64,000 nucleotides of DNA from Robertmurraya massiliosenegalensis JC6 (GTDB lineage: Bacteria; Bacillota; Bacilli; Bacillales; Cytobacillaceae), in NCBI RefSeq assembly GCF_000311725.1, contig NZ_HE978513.1, positions 65,589-129,588 of the forward strand. Direction: 5' to 3'. Shown here piece by piece: positions 8,759-17,802 of the stretch (its first letter is position 1; every line of letters starts with the position of its first letter). Position numbers and translations under genes: made by a program. The notes beneath the pieces are model-generated. The model was not told the DNA's origin. It searched no databases and saw nothing but the letters and a program-made list of their open reading frames with translations.

Positions 8759-9691
8759 ATGGATAAAATTCTTATTTTCGGTCACAAAAATCCAGATACG
8801 GATACGATTTGTTCTGCAATTGCATATTCTCATTTAAAAAATCAACTTGGACTAGATACTGAGCCAGTTCGCTTAGGCGAGATAAACGGTGAAACGGAGT
8901 ATGCTCTTAAAACATTTGATCACGAGGTACCTCGTCTTATTACTACTGTCGCTTCAGAAACGAAGCAAGTTATTTTAGTCGATCATAATGAACGTCAACA
9001 AAGTGCAAATGACATCAACGAAGTACGTGTTTTAGAAGTAATTGACCACCATCGAATCGCTAATTTTGAAACGAGTGAACCTTTATACTATCGTGCAGAG
9101 CCTGTAGGATGTACTGCTACTATTCTTAAAAAGCTTTACAAAGAAAATAACATAGAAATCGAAAAGAATATTGCAGGTTTAATGCTTTCAGCAATCATTT
9201 CTGATTCTTTATTATTCAAATCCCCTACTTGCACAGAAGAAGACATCCAAGCGGCACGTGAACTAGCTCAAATCGCTGGAGTAGACGTGGAGAAGTATGG
9301 CTTAGACATGCTTAAAGCGGGAGCTGATTTAAGCCAGAAATCGATTGAGCAATTAATCACCCTAGATGCGAAAGAATTCCAAATGGGAACAAGGAAGGTT
9401 GAAGTCGCACAGGTTAATACAGTTGATGTTCAAGATGTCCTTTCAAGACAGACTGAATTAGAAGCAGCACTTCAAACTGTCATTGACAAGAAAGGCTTAG
9501 ATTTATTTGTTTTTGTGATCACGGATATTTTAAACAGTGATTCAACTGCTATCGCTTTAGGTCAATCAGCTGATGCTGTAGAAGAAGCCTATGATGTGAA
9601 ATTAGAAAACCATTCAGCCCTATTAAAAGGGGTTGTTTCTCGTAAAAAACAAATTGTTCCAGTCCTAACAGACGTTTTGAACAAAAGATAA
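8759..9691 (+). CDS. ppaC: Manganese-dependent inorganic pyrophosphatase (family II)
   Basis: This 310-residue cytosolic enzyme splits pyrophosphate to phosphate. The DHH-superfamily motifs are intact: [10 protein letters not shown] (about residues 7-16), DHNER (about 75), DHHRIA (about 97-102), and a DHHA2 C-terminal domain ending with the SRKKQIVP substrate loop (about 294-301). The length equals that of B. subtilis PpaC. The ATG at 8759 has AAAGGAG 6 bases upstream; an in-frame ATG at 8741 lies before that site and is rejected. It is a single gene with its own terminator. Confidence 0.97.
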   Translation: MDKILIFGHKNPDTDTICSAIAYSHLKNQLGLDTEPVRLGEINGETEYALKTFDHEVPRLITTVASETKQVILVDHNERQQSANDINEVRVLEVIDHHRIANFETSEPLYYRAEPVGCTATILKKLYKENNIEIEKNIAGLMLSAIISDSLLFKSPTCTEEDIQAARELAQIAGVDVEKYGLDMLKAGADLSQKSIEQLITLDAKEFQMGTRKVEVAQVNTVDVQDVLSRQTELEAALQTVIDKKGLDLFVFVITDILNSDSTAIALGQSADAVEEAYDVKLENHSALLKGVVSRKKQIVPVLTDVLNKR

Positions 9692-9700
9692 TGAATACGT

Positions 9701-9738
9701 AAAAAATCGTAGGTTCAATGTTGGCCTACGATTTTTTT
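9701..9738 (+). terminator. Terminator of ppaC
   Basis: AAAAATCGTAGG and CCTACGATTTTT arms with an 11-base loop and a T run, 9 bases after the ppaC stop. Confidence 0.93.
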
Positions 9739-9810
9739 ATTGATATCAAGGAATTTACAAATTCCCTCGACTTAATGTTCGTACAAACAGTAAGAATATC
9801 GTTATGAAAA

Positions 9811-9896
9811 AATAACAGGAAAAATTCCGCTTAATGGTGAGAGATGGTTGAATCGAATGAGACAAACTGAAGCTCCTTACATTTTGTAGGAGGTTT
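9811..9896. repeat. Dispersed intergenic repeat, copy A
   Basis: The stretch begins with the quasi-palindrome AACAGGAAAAATTCCGCTTA and continues with a hairpin CTACATTTTGTAGG-like end. It is nearly the same as the reverse complement of 63768-63855 (about 85-90% by eye over 85 bases). It lies in the ppaC-serA gap, which otherwise holds only the serA promoter. Confidence 0.75.
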
Positions 9897-9944
9897 TTCT
9901 TACTTATTTATGTCATCTACCACAGAAAGCGTTTTCATATTAAT

Positions 9945-9981
9945 ACGAACATTAATTCTTCATTGACAGATTAATATTCGT
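9945..9981. promoter_or_regulatory. Inverted repeat over the serA -35 region
   Basis: ACGAACATTAAT (9945-9956) and ATTAATATTCGT (9970-9981) form 12-bp arms with one mismatch that bracket the -35 hexamer. This is an operator-like arrangement; the protein is unknown. Confidence 0.5.
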
Positions 9982-9991
9982 TTTGTAAAAT
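9963..9991 (+). promoter_or_regulatory. Sigma-A promoter of serA
   Basis: TTGACA (9963-9968), exactly 17 bases, TAAAAT (9986-9991); eleven of twelve consensus positions, about 35 bases before the start codon. Confidence 0.85.
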
Positions 9992-10003
9992 AATCAGAAA
10001 ATT
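9989..10003. promoter_or_regulatory. Candidate CodY box at the serA start site
   Basis: AATAATCAGAAAATT differs from the CodY consensus AATTTTCWGAAAATT at two positions and covers the end of the -10 and the transcription start, where binding would repress. Confidence 0.6.
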
Positions 10004-10026
10004 GATAATTAGTGGGAGATGTTCAA

Positions 10027-11601
10027 ATGTATCAAGTTTTAGTAGCTGATGCAATTAATGCAGAAGGCTTACAGCCATTATTAGACTATGCAGACGCTCA
10101 ATTAATTGAAAAAAAAGTCACAGATGCAGATGTCGACTTAGAAAAAATTGACGCCATCCTTGTAAGAAGTGCAACCAAAGTGACCGAAGAACTCCTTGAA
10201 AAAATGCCCCAACTAAAAATCATCGCCAGAGCAGGTGTCGGTGTTGATAATATAGATGTTGATGCAGCAACGAAACGAGGAATTATTGTCGTCAATGCTC
10301 CAGATGGAAATACGATTTCAACTGCTGAGCATACTTTTGCGATGATGGCCTCATTAATGCGTAATATTCCTCAAGCACATGCTTCTGTTAAAAATATGGA
10401 ATGGAAAAGAAATACCTTTGTTGGAAATGAATTATATGGAAAGGCACTTGGAATCGTTGGATTAGGTAGAATCGGATCAGAAATTGCAAAAAGAGCAAAA
10501 GTTTTCGGAATGACAGTACTCGTCTTTGATCCTTTCCTAACCAAAGAAAGAGCACAAAGTCTAAATGTCCAAAGCTGTACACTTGACGAAGTACTTGAAC
10601 AGGCTGATATTATCACTGTACATACCCCTCTAACAAGTGAAACAAAAGGGCTAATCAATGAACAAGCATTGGAAAAAACGAAAAAAGGTGTTTATTTTCT
10701 AAATTGTGCCCGTGGTGGGATCATCGATGAACAAGCATTAGCTGTCTTTATCGGAAATGGACATGTTGCAGGTGCTGCCCTTGATGTATTTGAAGTGGAG
10801 CCACCAGGAGAGCACCCGCTTTTAAAATTCGATAATGTGATCGTGACCCCACATTTAGGAGCTTCTACGAAAGAAGCACAATTAAACGTGGCAACACAGG
10901 TGGCACAGGAAGTAAGAACGTATTTTGAAGATAAACCGGTCACAAACTCGATCAATCTTCCAGCTATGTCAAAGGATATTTATGATAAGATCCGCCCATT
11001 CCACCATCTATCAAAGCAGATTGGCTCTATCTTATCTCAATGTGTAAAAGAAGGTGTTCATGAATTATCGATTACTTATGCGGGAAGTGTCTCAGATCTT
11101 GAAACAACCTACTTAACAAAAGCACTTTTATCCGGTTTCTTTAAGAACCGAATTGACGTCCATGTAAATGAGGTTAACGCTCTTCTTACCGCAAAAGAAC
11201 GTGGTATTACCGTCGGTGAAAAAATTTCAACGAACTCTTTTGGCTATGCAAACAGTATTACCGTCACTGCTAAAATTGAAAATAGACAGTTTACCCTTAG
11301 AGGTACCTATATCGATCATTACGGTCCTCGAATTGTCTATATGAATGATTTCAATATTGATTTTCACCCTGAAGGAAATTTACTCTATATACAACATATG
11401 GATCGCCCAGGTGTCATTGGCCGCGTTGGGAAAATATTAGGCGATCATTCTATTAATATAGCGACCATGCAAGTAGGTCGAAAGGAAGCAGGTGGTGAAG
11501 CCAGTATGGTTCTATCCTTTGATAAACCACTAGAATCTACTGCTTTCGAATTGCTTTCAAAACTAGATGATATCGTAATAATGAATCAAATTAGCCTTTA
11601 A
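10027..11601 (+). CDS. serA: D-3-phosphoglycerate dehydrogenase
   Basis: This 524-residue enzyme makes phosphohydroxypyruvate from 3-phosphoglycerate with NAD, the first step of serine synthesis. It has the 2-hydroxyacid dehydrogenase catalytic domain with the Rossmann motif [12 protein letters not shown] (about residues 146-157), catalytic Arg in NCARGGIID (about 231), Glu in VFEVEPP and His in PHLGAST (about 279), followed by an intervening domain and a C-terminal ACT domain (about 450-524). The ATG at 10027, with GGGAG upstream, matches the family length; an upstream GTG is in the ribosome site. The gene is monocistronic. Confidence 0.97.
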   Translation: MYQVLVADAINAEGLQPLLDYADAQLIEKKVTDADVDLEKIDAILVRSATKVTEELLEKMPQLKIIARAGVGVDNIDVDAATKRGIIVVNAPDGNTISTAEHTFAMMASLMRNIPQAHASVKNMEWKRNTFVGNELYGKALGIVGLGRIGSEIAKRAKVFGMTVLVFDPFLTKERAQSLNVQSCTLDEVLEQADIITVHTPLTSETKGLINEQALEKTKKGVYFLNCARGGIIDEQALAVFIGNGHVAGAALDVFEVEPPGEHPLLKFDNVIVTPHLGASTKEAQLNVATQVAQEVRTYFEDKPVTNSINLPAMSKDIYDKIRPFHHLSKQIGSILSQCVKEGVHELSITYAGSVSDLETTYLTKALLSGFFKNRIDVHVNEVNALLTAKERGITVGEKISTNSFGYANSITVTAKIENRQFTLRGTYIDHYGPRIVYMNDFNIDFHPEGNLLYIQHMDRPGVIGRVGKILGDHSINIATMQVGRKEAGGEASMVLSFDKPLESTAFELLSKLDDIVIMNQISL

Positions 11602-11612
11602 TAATTATTTGG

Positions 11613-11641
11613 GATCGGAGGAGCAAATCCTCCGATTTTTT
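11613..11641. terminator. Two-way terminator between serA and the M23 peptidase gene
   Basis: ATCGGAGGA and TCCTCCGAT arms, 5-base loop, T run on the plus strand. The stop codon of the converging gene at 11640 abuts it. Confidence 0.88.
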
Positions 11642-12686
11642 ATGGTTTCTTAATGGTTAGTACTTGTTGTGGATGAATAACTTCATTACTCAAATGATTG
11701 ATTTCCTTCAAATCTTCTACCGTTAAATTGGCTTCCTTGGCTATGCTTTCCAATGAGTCTCCAGGTTGAACAATATATTGTTCATCAGAAAGCTCCTCTA
11801 TAATTAATTGTTGATTTGGCAGAATGACATCATCGGTCAATTGATTTGATTCCATAATGCTAACAACAGATGATTCATATTTTTCAGCTAGGTCCCATAA
11901 AGTATCTCCGCTTTGAACGATGTGAATCACTTCCTCTGATGCCGCTTCTCCACTTTCCTCACGATCTGCTTCTTCTTCCCCTTTCAATAATTCGAAATCG
12001 CTACTAAGTAAATATTTCGACAAATCATCTATGGATGCTGTTTCAATCGTTTGATTTTCTTGTGTAGTCTCACTCTCCTGTTTTTCCTCGACAACTACAT
12101 TCTCTTTGTCTGTTTCTTCCATTATTCCTGCAACCTGTCCATTTTTCCGTTGCTCTACCATAGCTTGAACTGTTTCTCCTACATCAACTTTTCCAAGAAT
12201 AACAACAGGATTAAGAGAGTTTTCTTTATTTACTGTCCATTCATGTTTATGTACTTCAAAATGCAAATGCACACCAGAGGAGCGGCCCGTACTTCCCATA
12301 TCTCCTATTATTTCTCCTTGTTTTACCTTTTGTCCTTCACTTACTTTACGTTTACTGAGATGTGCATACACAGTTTCAAAATGATTCGGGTGCTTGACGA
12401 ATACGACATGCCCATAAGAACTGGAGTAATATGACCTTGTAACAATCCCTTCGTCTACCACATGAATCGGTGTTCCAAGTCCACCTGCAATATCAATCCC
12501 TTTATGTTTTCCGTTCCTCGTTCCGTATGTATCTGTTATGACTCCATCCGCTGGCCACATCCAATGTGCCGCCGCTTCCTGTATATCAATGGTTTCCGCT
12601 TGCGTATTTTTTCCTCCTATAAATAACAGGCTTATAAAAAAGGCCATGATCCCAGCAATTAATAAACGTTTTGCAAAGTCTCTCAT
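11640..12686 (-). CDS. Secreted M23-family peptidase with two LysM domains
   Basis: A 348-residue exported wall hydrolase. A signal peptide (about residues 1-31, ending near TQAET) precedes an M23 LytM-type endopeptidase domain (about 44-160) whose zinc ligands are intact: HKGIDIAG (HxxxD) and HLHFEVH (HxH). After an acidic linker come two LysM repeats (about 254-298 and 303-347). It likely cuts peptide cross-bridges of peptidoglycan while held by LysM. AAGGAGG precedes the ATG. It sits between serA and rsiX, where B. subtilis has no such gene as far as I recall. The layout resembles SpoIIQ- or LytH-type sporulation peptidases, but no sporulation promoter was found. Confidence 0.88.
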   Translation of the reverse strand: MRDFAKRLLIAGIMAFFISLLFIGGKNTQAETIDIQEAAAHWMWPADGVITDTYGTRNGKHKGIDIAGGLGTPIHVVDEGIVTRSYYSSSYGHVVFVKHPNHFETVYAHLSKRKVSEGQKVKQGEIIGDMGSTGRSSGVHLHFEVHKHEWTVNKENSLNPVVILGKVDVGETVQAMVEQRKNGQVAGIMEETDKENVVVEEKQESETTQENQTIETASIDDLSKYLLSSDFELLKGEEEADREESGEAASEEVIHIVQSGDTLWDLAEKYESSVVSIMESNQLTDDVILPNQQLIIEELSDEQYIVQPGDSLESIAKEANLTVEDLKEINHLSNEVIHPQQVLTIKKP

Positions 12687-12881
12687 TAGTATCCTCCTTA
12701 ATTTGAGCTTTTCCCTACACGATATGACAGCATGTACTTTGTTAGAACTGCGAATTAAGCGGAGTAAAATGAAAAACCTCTGAAATCCTCTTCCCCCTAA
12801 GCACTACCACTTTACAGAGACACATTTGTTATTATTTGGATAGCTTTCGTTTTTTTATACAAAAAATTTTTATTAAGAATT

Positions 12882-12907
12882 AAAAAAGACCAGCTAATTA
12901 GCTGATC
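12882..12907 (-). terminator. Terminator of sigX-rsiX
   Basis: Minus strand GATCAGCTAATTAGCTGGTC hairpin followed by six T, immediately after the rsiX stop. Confidence 0.85.
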
Positions 12908-14137
12908 CTAGTTCAGTAAATCCATTTTATTTGGTGCGACAGGAACATTTATTTCCTTGTTAAAGGTAAATTTTCCAATACTTTCAAGATTATTGTATTC
13001 TATTTTTACTTTCTCAAAATCAAATTCTTTTGCTGTTAGTAATATTGCTTCGATGGTTTGCAAGATGGTAGGAGTGTCAGAAACCTCTGATTTCTCTTTA
13101 AGCTGCAGGGTTAACATTTCCTTATCCTCCGAGTGAACTTCTTCTATCTCTAAATTCTCTGGTATTGAAGCCTCTAATTGATGAGTATTGACATTTTCCT
13201 TCATCGCATCCAGGGCTGATTCGACATTATTAAACGTACCACCATATGGGACTAGATATGGGGTCCTTGAATTCGTTCCTGAGTAATAAAAATAATAAGC
13301 AAAGTTTGCGTCTTCTGACAGATCTAATGTCTGTAAATTCCCACTATTTCCCATTTCAATTCCTGGTTGATCATCCGTATATAATTCAATTCCGTTCAAT
13401 CCTAGAGTTTTAGCTGTTCGTTTAAGTGCTGAAGTAAATGCGATTTCATTTGAAGAGCCTTGTAAAGTTTGCCCACTTGGAATATTCACCTTTAAAATTC
13501 CATCTTCATCCACTGATAACTCTACGTCTTTTAGCGGGAAATACTCTTTTAGGCCCCATTCATTTTCAAGTAATTTTGGCATCGTATCAACGTATTGTTC
13601 AAATAGAGATTTACCTTTTTCCTTTGGAACAAGTACGGTAATCGGAACGATGTTTTGTCCCTCTCGATCTGGAATGGCAAAAATAAAGACATTCTCATCT
13701 GCCACATCTTCATCATATAATGCTGTGTACACTTCATCTATGCCATCATCAGTAGATATCTCAGATCCTTCTTCTACTACTTTATCCTCGCTCGCTATTT
13801 CTATTTTTTCCTCAACATGATTATCTTGTTCTTGCTCTTGTTTATCCTCTACCATCATATTCATTTCAGCTTGATCCGCTTGTTCACTTACGCTTCGACT
13901 TTCCATCGAACTCTCAGATGAGAAATTCCCACTAAAAAGATTGGGAGTAAGTACCGCTAATATTAAAACTGCTGCAGCAGTGGCAACAGAAGGGATGATC
14001 CAGGAGCGTTGCTTTTTCTTAGCCATTTTCAGCGAAATATTTTGATAAATATCTCGAGGATCCCGTTTGTCTTCGATCCTTGGCATTTCACGTAGTAATT
14101 TTTCTAGCTGTTCATCGCTCCACTCTGATTTTCTCAC
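12908..14137 (-). CDS. rsiX: Anti-sigma factor RsiX with GerMN-like domains
   Basis: A 409-residue membrane protein. The N-terminal cytoplasmic part (about residues 1-45: SEWSDEQLEKLLREMP) should bind SigX; one transmembrane helix follows (about 46-65); then an acidic Glu/Gln linker and an extracellular region with GerMN-type folds (about 150-400). RsiX holds SigX inactive until envelope stress. It overlaps sigX by 26 bases, so the two are co-translated, and it shares the autoregulated promoter upstream of sigX. It is somewhat longer than B. subtilis RsiX because of the acidic linker. Confidence 0.9.
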   Translation of the reverse strand: MRKSEWSDEQLEKLLREMPRIEDKRDPRDIYQNISLKMAKKKQRSWIIPSVATAAAVLILAVLTPNLFSGNFSSESSMESRSVSEQADQAEMNMMVEDKQEQEQDNHVEEKIEIASEDKVVEEGSEISTDDGIDEVYTALYDEDVADENVFIFAIPDREGQNIVPITVLVPKEKGKSLFEQYVDTMPKLLENEWGLKEYFPLKDVELSVDEDGILKVNIPSGQTLQGSSNEIAFTSALKRTAKTLGLNGIELYTDDQPGIEMGNSGNLQTLDLSEDANFAYYFYYSGTNSRTPYLVPYGGTFNNVESALDAMKENVNTHQLEASIPENLEIEEVHSEDKEMLTLQLKEKSEVSDTPTILQTIEAILLTAKEFDFEKVKIEYNNLESIGKFTFNKEINVPVAPNKMDLLN

Positions 14138-14663
14138 TCGTTGTCCCCTCCTTTGCCATTTTCTCTTCCATTTCCTTTTTCAATACTTTTAATGCGCGAT
14201 GCTGTGTCGTCTTAACCTTACTTTCTGTCCAGCCTAACGCCTCAGCCGTTTCAATAATGGTCAATTCTTGAATATAACGCAAAATAATAACCATCCTTTG
14301 ATCAACGGTGCAATGCTCTAAACATTGATATATTAATGAGATTTCCTCATTTTGCAGGGCAATTTCTTCAGGAATAGGATTTTCATCCTTAATCTGACCT
14401 GTTGACCAGTCAAATTTCTCGGCAATTTTTTGCCTCCATCCCTTTTGTTTACGGAAATGATCAATGGCAACATTTCTGGCAATCGAAAATAGCCATGTTT
14501 TTTCACTACTTTTCCCCTCAAAACGATCATAGGATTTCAATACTCTTATATATACCTCTTGAACAAGATCTTCAGCTTGTTCTCTATTTTTGACCATATA
14601 AAAAATAAATTGAAAAACGTCATGATGATATTTTGAATACAGTTCATCAAAAACGGAGTCCAT
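14112..14663 (-). CDS. sigX: ECF sigma factor SigX
   Basis: A 183-residue ECF sigma factor. Region 2 (about residues 10-75: the QAEDLVQEVYIRV helix and the KTWLFSIARNVAIDHFRK segment) and region 4 (about 115-170: TIIETAEALGWTESKVKTTQ helix-turn-helix) are both clear. SigX controls genes that alter surface charge and lipids in B. subtilis. The ATG at 14661-14663 is preceded by GGGGAGGG; an upstream in-frame TTG is part of the leader. Its own promoter carries the SigX consensus, which shows positive autoregulation. Confidence 0.94.
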   Translation of the reverse strand: MDSVFDELYSKYHHDVFQFIFYMVKNREQAEDLVQEVYIRVLKSYDRFEGKSSEKTWLFSIARNVAIDHFRKQKGWRQKIAEKFDWSTGQIKDENPIPEEIALQNEEISLIYQCLEHCTVDQRMVIILRYIQELTIIETAEALGWTESKVKTTQHRALKVLKKEMEEKMAKEGTTSEKIRVER

Positions 14664-14690
14664 TGGTTTCCCTCCCCGTTCAACCAATTA

Positions 14691-14717
14691 GTCGTTATTT
14701 TATCGACAAAAGTTACA
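14691..14717 (-). promoter_or_regulatory. SigX-type autoregulatory promoter
   Basis: Minus strand TGTAAC, exactly 17 bases, CGAC. This is the consensus known for B. subtilis SigX, 28 bases upstream of the sigX start codon. Confidence 0.88.
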
Positions 14718-14841
14718 CCCATATTCGTGAAATTATGTATGTATTCTTGTCCTTTTCACTTAATCTTGATTAGGTTGATTCAAATAGAAAAAATAACTTA
14801 TGAAATTAGTTACCAATATCACTAATATAGTATTTTTCAAC

Positions 14842-14880
14842 TAAAAAAGGAAGGAGTTTTAAAAAACTCCTTCCTTTTGG
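14842..14880 (-). terminator. Terminator downstream of resE
   Basis: Minus strand AAAAGGAAGGAGTTTT and AAAACTCCTTCCTTTT form a perfect 16-bp stem followed by T residues. It lies beyond the structured repeat and closes the res transcript before sigX. Confidence 0.88.
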
Positions 14881-14894
14881 AGATGTTAATTATG

Positions 14895-15078
14895 AACAAG
14901 CCGATTCCGCTTTTCGATCGGTCTAGCTCCGAGCGCTCTCCGCTTTTCGATTTGGCTAGCTCCAGCGGCTAGCCCCTCGAGGTCACTTCAGGTCAGTTGT
15001 TGAAGTCAAAATGACAGACTTCAACCTCTGACCTTCCAGTGCTTGTCGGGGCTAAACAAGCCGATTCCGCTTTTCGAT
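14895..15078. repeat. Large structured intergenic repeat in the resE 3' region
   Basis: A 24-bp direct repeat beginning AACAAGCCGATTCCGCTTTT occurs at 14895-14918 and 15055-15078. Between them are nested inverted repeats: TAGCCCC with GGGGCTA, AGGTCAG with CTGACCT, TTGAAGTC with GACTTCAA, the last enclosing an 8-base loop. GC content is visibly higher than the flanks. A shortened copy of the CCGCTTTTCGAT unit occurs a third time at 14939-14950. I recall similar elements (CTAGCTCC, GCTTGTCGGGGCTA) dispersed in Bacillaceae genomes, without a settled name or function. Confidence 0.8.
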
Positions 15079-15121
15079 GTTCCTCGTGAATCAAGATGAG
15101 TCGGCAGGGTTCTTGTTGTTT

Positions 15122-16894
15122 TTATAAATTTCGAGGGATAAAGAAGGAAAATGTCGTTCCGTGTCCATCTTTACTATGGACCGATATATGACCTTTATGG
15201 CCCTCTACAATATTTTGGGCGATGGCGAGACCTAATCCGGTTCCAGAACGTCCCCTCGTTCTTGCCTTATCGCCTTTATAAAAACGTTCAAAGACAAATG
15301 GAAGATCCTCTTCTGCAATTCCCTTACCAGAATTAAATACTTCGACATGCAGTCCCTTCTCTTCTAGCTGGCCTGAAACAATAATATTTCCATTATCCTC
15401 AGTATGCCTGATTGCATTATCAATTAAATTGGTTAAAACCTGCTCAATTCGATCGCCATCAAAATAATAAGTAAATTCAAGTTGATCGAATTCTCCTTTT
15501 AAATGAATCCCTTTTTCCTTCGCCAATCCATGAAACTTGCGAATGATTCGTTCCATATATGGCTTCACTTCTATTAAACTAATATCAAGCTGAATATGTC
15601 CTGCTTCCATTCGAGCGAGATCCAATAATTCGTTGACTAGTCGGCCCATCCTTAACGATTCATCATATATGACCTTTGCCATTTCCATCTTTTCTTCTTC
15701 AGACTCGGCAATTCCATCGACAATCGCTTCACTGTAGCCCTGCATCATGGAAATCGGAGTCCTCAGTTCATGAGAGACGTTAGCAATAAAATCTTGTCGC
15801 AGTTTATCAAGTTGACGCTCCTCTGTCATATCCCGTACAACAGCTACAGCACCGCGAATAAAAGTATTATTATATAACGGGCTTACGATAATAACCCAAA
15901 AGCGCCCCTGAACAGAAATTTCACCCACTTGCTCCTGCTCCGTATTAACAGCTAGTTTAAAAAGTTCCATTACTTCAAAAGGTACTTCTTCTGTACTTTT
16001 CGATTTCCCATCCTGTTCAAAATACCAGTCCTGCAAAAATCTTTCAGCAGGAGGATTTGTAATCAAGATAGTTCCGTCCCGATTAAAAGTTATAACTCCA
16101 TCGACCATACTGCTAAGAATGCTCGATAGTTGCTCTTTTTCCTGACTAAGGGCATTTAGATTAAATTTTAATTGTCTACCCATCTGGTTAAAAGCAGTCG
16201 CAAGTTCTCCAATTTCGTCATTTGTTAAAATCGGAACCTTTGTATCAAACTTTCCTCGTGCAATTTCAAAAGCAGCCTCCTTCATTTTTCGAAGCGGGGC
16301 ATTAATCCTCGTTGCTAAGAAGAAAGCAAAAATTGTCGTTAAAATGATAGCAACACCAGCAGCAAGCAAAATAAATTTCTTCGTTGAATTTGACGTTTGC
16401 TCCATTACAGCTAAAGACTGCATGATGAATACTGCACCATTTTCCCTGCCTTCCATATGAATAGGAGCACCGATAATTAATAATCGTGAATCCTCATCAT
16501 AATTAGAGACTGGAAATGTAGCCATTTTTTTAACTTCTTTACTTTCTTTAAAAACATCGACTAACTCTGGATCGTTTAAAAAATAACTGACGGGTAAACC
16601 AACATTTTTTTCTATCGTAGGTGATGAAATATAATCATTTTCATCGAATATAATCATAGCTTCAGTTTTATCATCAAGAAGTTCCCATGCTAGTTGAAGA
16701 CCAATATTTTCATCCTGCTCCTCTAAAAAGTGAGAAATACGTGTGGCTGTTTTTTCCAGGCTGTCTTCCGTTTCATTAATATGATAGTTTTCAAAATATT
16801 CTAGAAGCATCACTGTTAATATAAACAGGACGAATATTACAAGAAAAAGAATGGTAAACCACAGTTTACCAACAACGCTACGCCAGAACATCAT
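15122..16894 (-). CDS. resE: ResE, membrane sensor histidine kinase
   Basis: A 590-residue sensor kinase: transmembrane helix 1 (about residues 10-31), extracytoplasmic sensor loop, helix 2 (about 172-193), HAMP domain, PAS domain (about 255-365), HisKA with FIANVSHELRTPISMM (phospho-acceptor His), and the ATPase with NAIRHTED (N box), FERFYKGD and GRSGTGLGLAI (G boxes). It phosphorylates ResD in response to oxygen limitation and nitric oxide in B. subtilis. It overlaps resD by 4 bases (ATGA). All catalytic motifs are intact. Confidence 0.96.
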   Translation of the reverse strand: MMFWRSVVGKLWFTILFLVIFVLFILTVMLLEYFENYHINETEDSLEKTATRISHFLEEQDENIGLQLAWELLDDKTEAMIIFDENDYISSPTIEKNVGLPVSYFLNDPELVDVFKESKEVKKMATFPVSNYDEDSRLLIIGAPIHMEGRENGAVFIMQSLAVMEQTSNSTKKFILLAAGVAIILTTIFAFFLATRINAPLRKMKEAAFEIARGKFDTKVPILTNDEIGELATAFNQMGRQLKFNLNALSQEKEQLSSILSSMVDGVITFNRDGTILITNPPAERFLQDWYFEQDGKSKSTEEVPFEVMELFKLAVNTEQEQVGEISVQGRFWVIIVSPLYNNTFIRGAVAVVRDMTEERQLDKLRQDFIANVSHELRTPISMMQGYSEAIVDGIAESEEEKMEMAKVIYDESLRMGRLVNELLDLARMEAGHIQLDISLIEVKPYMERIIRKFHGLAKEKGIHLKGEFDQLEFTYYFDGDRIEQVLTNLIDNAIRHTEDNGNIIVSGQLEEKGLHVEVFNSGKGIAEEDLPFVFERFYKGDKARTRGRSGTGLGLAIAQNIVEGHKGHISVHSKDGHGTTFSFFIPRNL

Positions 16895-17607
16895 TCATTG
16901 CCAACCTCAAACTTGTAGCCAACACCCCAAACCGTCACAATCATACTAGCAGCTTCCTCTGAAACTTTATTTAACTTTTCACGTAAGCGTTTCACATGCG
17001 TATCAACTGTACGTAAGTCACCGAAAAATTCATAATGCCATACTTCCTTTAATAGCTGTTCCCGATCAAATACTTTATCTGGTGTTTTCGCTAAGAAATA
17101 TAGAAGTTCATATTCTTTTGGAGTCAGACTCACTTCTTTTCCTTCAGCAATGACACGATGAGCGTCATTATCGATAGTTAAGCTAGGAAAGACAATAACA
17201 TCTTTCGTCGTTGTTTCCGTTTGTAAATAAGAAGTACTTGATGATCTTCTTAGTAAAGCTTTTACGCGAAGAACCACTTCACGAGGACTAAATGGCTTTA
17301 CAATATAATCGTCTGTACCCACTTCAAATCCTTGGACACGATTAACCTCTTCTCCTTTTGCTGTAAGCATGATAACAGGAGTTGCTTTCTTGTCCCTTAA
17401 TTCTCGACATACTTCAATTCCATCTTTACCCGGCATCATTAAATCAAGAAGAATTACATCATAGTCATTTGCAATCGCTTTTGCCAATGCCTCATTGCCA
17501 TCTTCTGCTTCATCAATTAAATAATCTTCTCTTTCTAAATACATCTTCAAAAGACGTCTAATTCTTTCTTCATCATCGACAACTAAAATTCTTACTTCTT
17601 TATCCAT
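16891..17607 (-). CDS. resD: ResD, OmpR-family response regulator
   Basis: A 238-residue regulator with an N-terminal receiver domain (acidic pair DDEER, phospho-acceptor Asp in VILLDLMMPGKDG at about residue 57, Lys in YIVKPF) and a C-terminal winged helix (TPKEYELLYFLA ... RTVDTHVKRLREKL). It activates respiratory and anaerobic genes and, in B. subtilis, the res operon itself. It lies downstream of resABC after a hairpin and forms an overlapping pair with resE, so it may be read both by read-through and from its own promoter. Confidence 0.97.
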   Translation of the reverse strand: MDKEVRILVVDDEERIRRLLKMYLEREDYLIDEAEDGNEALAKAIANDYDVILLDLMMPGKDGIEVCRELRDKKATPVIMLTAKGEEVNRVQGFEVGTDDYIVKPFSPREVVLRVKALLRRSSSTSYLQTETTTKDVIVFPSLTIDNDAHRVIAEGKEVSLTPKEYELLYFLAKTPDKVFDREQLLKEVWHYEFFGDLRTVDTHVKRLREKLNKVSEEAASMIVTVWGVGYKFEVGNE

Positions 17608-17730
17608 TTACCGCTCCCCCTAGCATGAAAAATATATTCTTATTTTCATTATAAACGATTGTCGAAAAGTTAGACACTTTGCTTCTTTAAATCGAATATA
17701 TTGATAAATCTTCCACATTGATTTTTTTGA

Positions 17731-17760
17731 AAAATGCCTCCACAAAAAGTGAAGGCATAT
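17731..17760 (-). terminator. Hairpin between resC and resD
   Basis: Minus strand ATGCCTTCAC and GTGGAGGCAT arms with a T-rich loop and a T tail. It separates resABC from resDE and could allow partial read-through. Confidence 0.8.
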
Positions 17761-17802
17761 GGTAAAAATTTTAACTATTACATAAGATTTTATCGCAATT
17801 TC

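Noticed and set aside
12051..12434. 127-codon plus-strand open frame inside the M23/LysM gene
   Set aside because: A shadow of a real gene on the other strand; its sequence is hydrophobic and aromatic-rich as expected for antisense reading.
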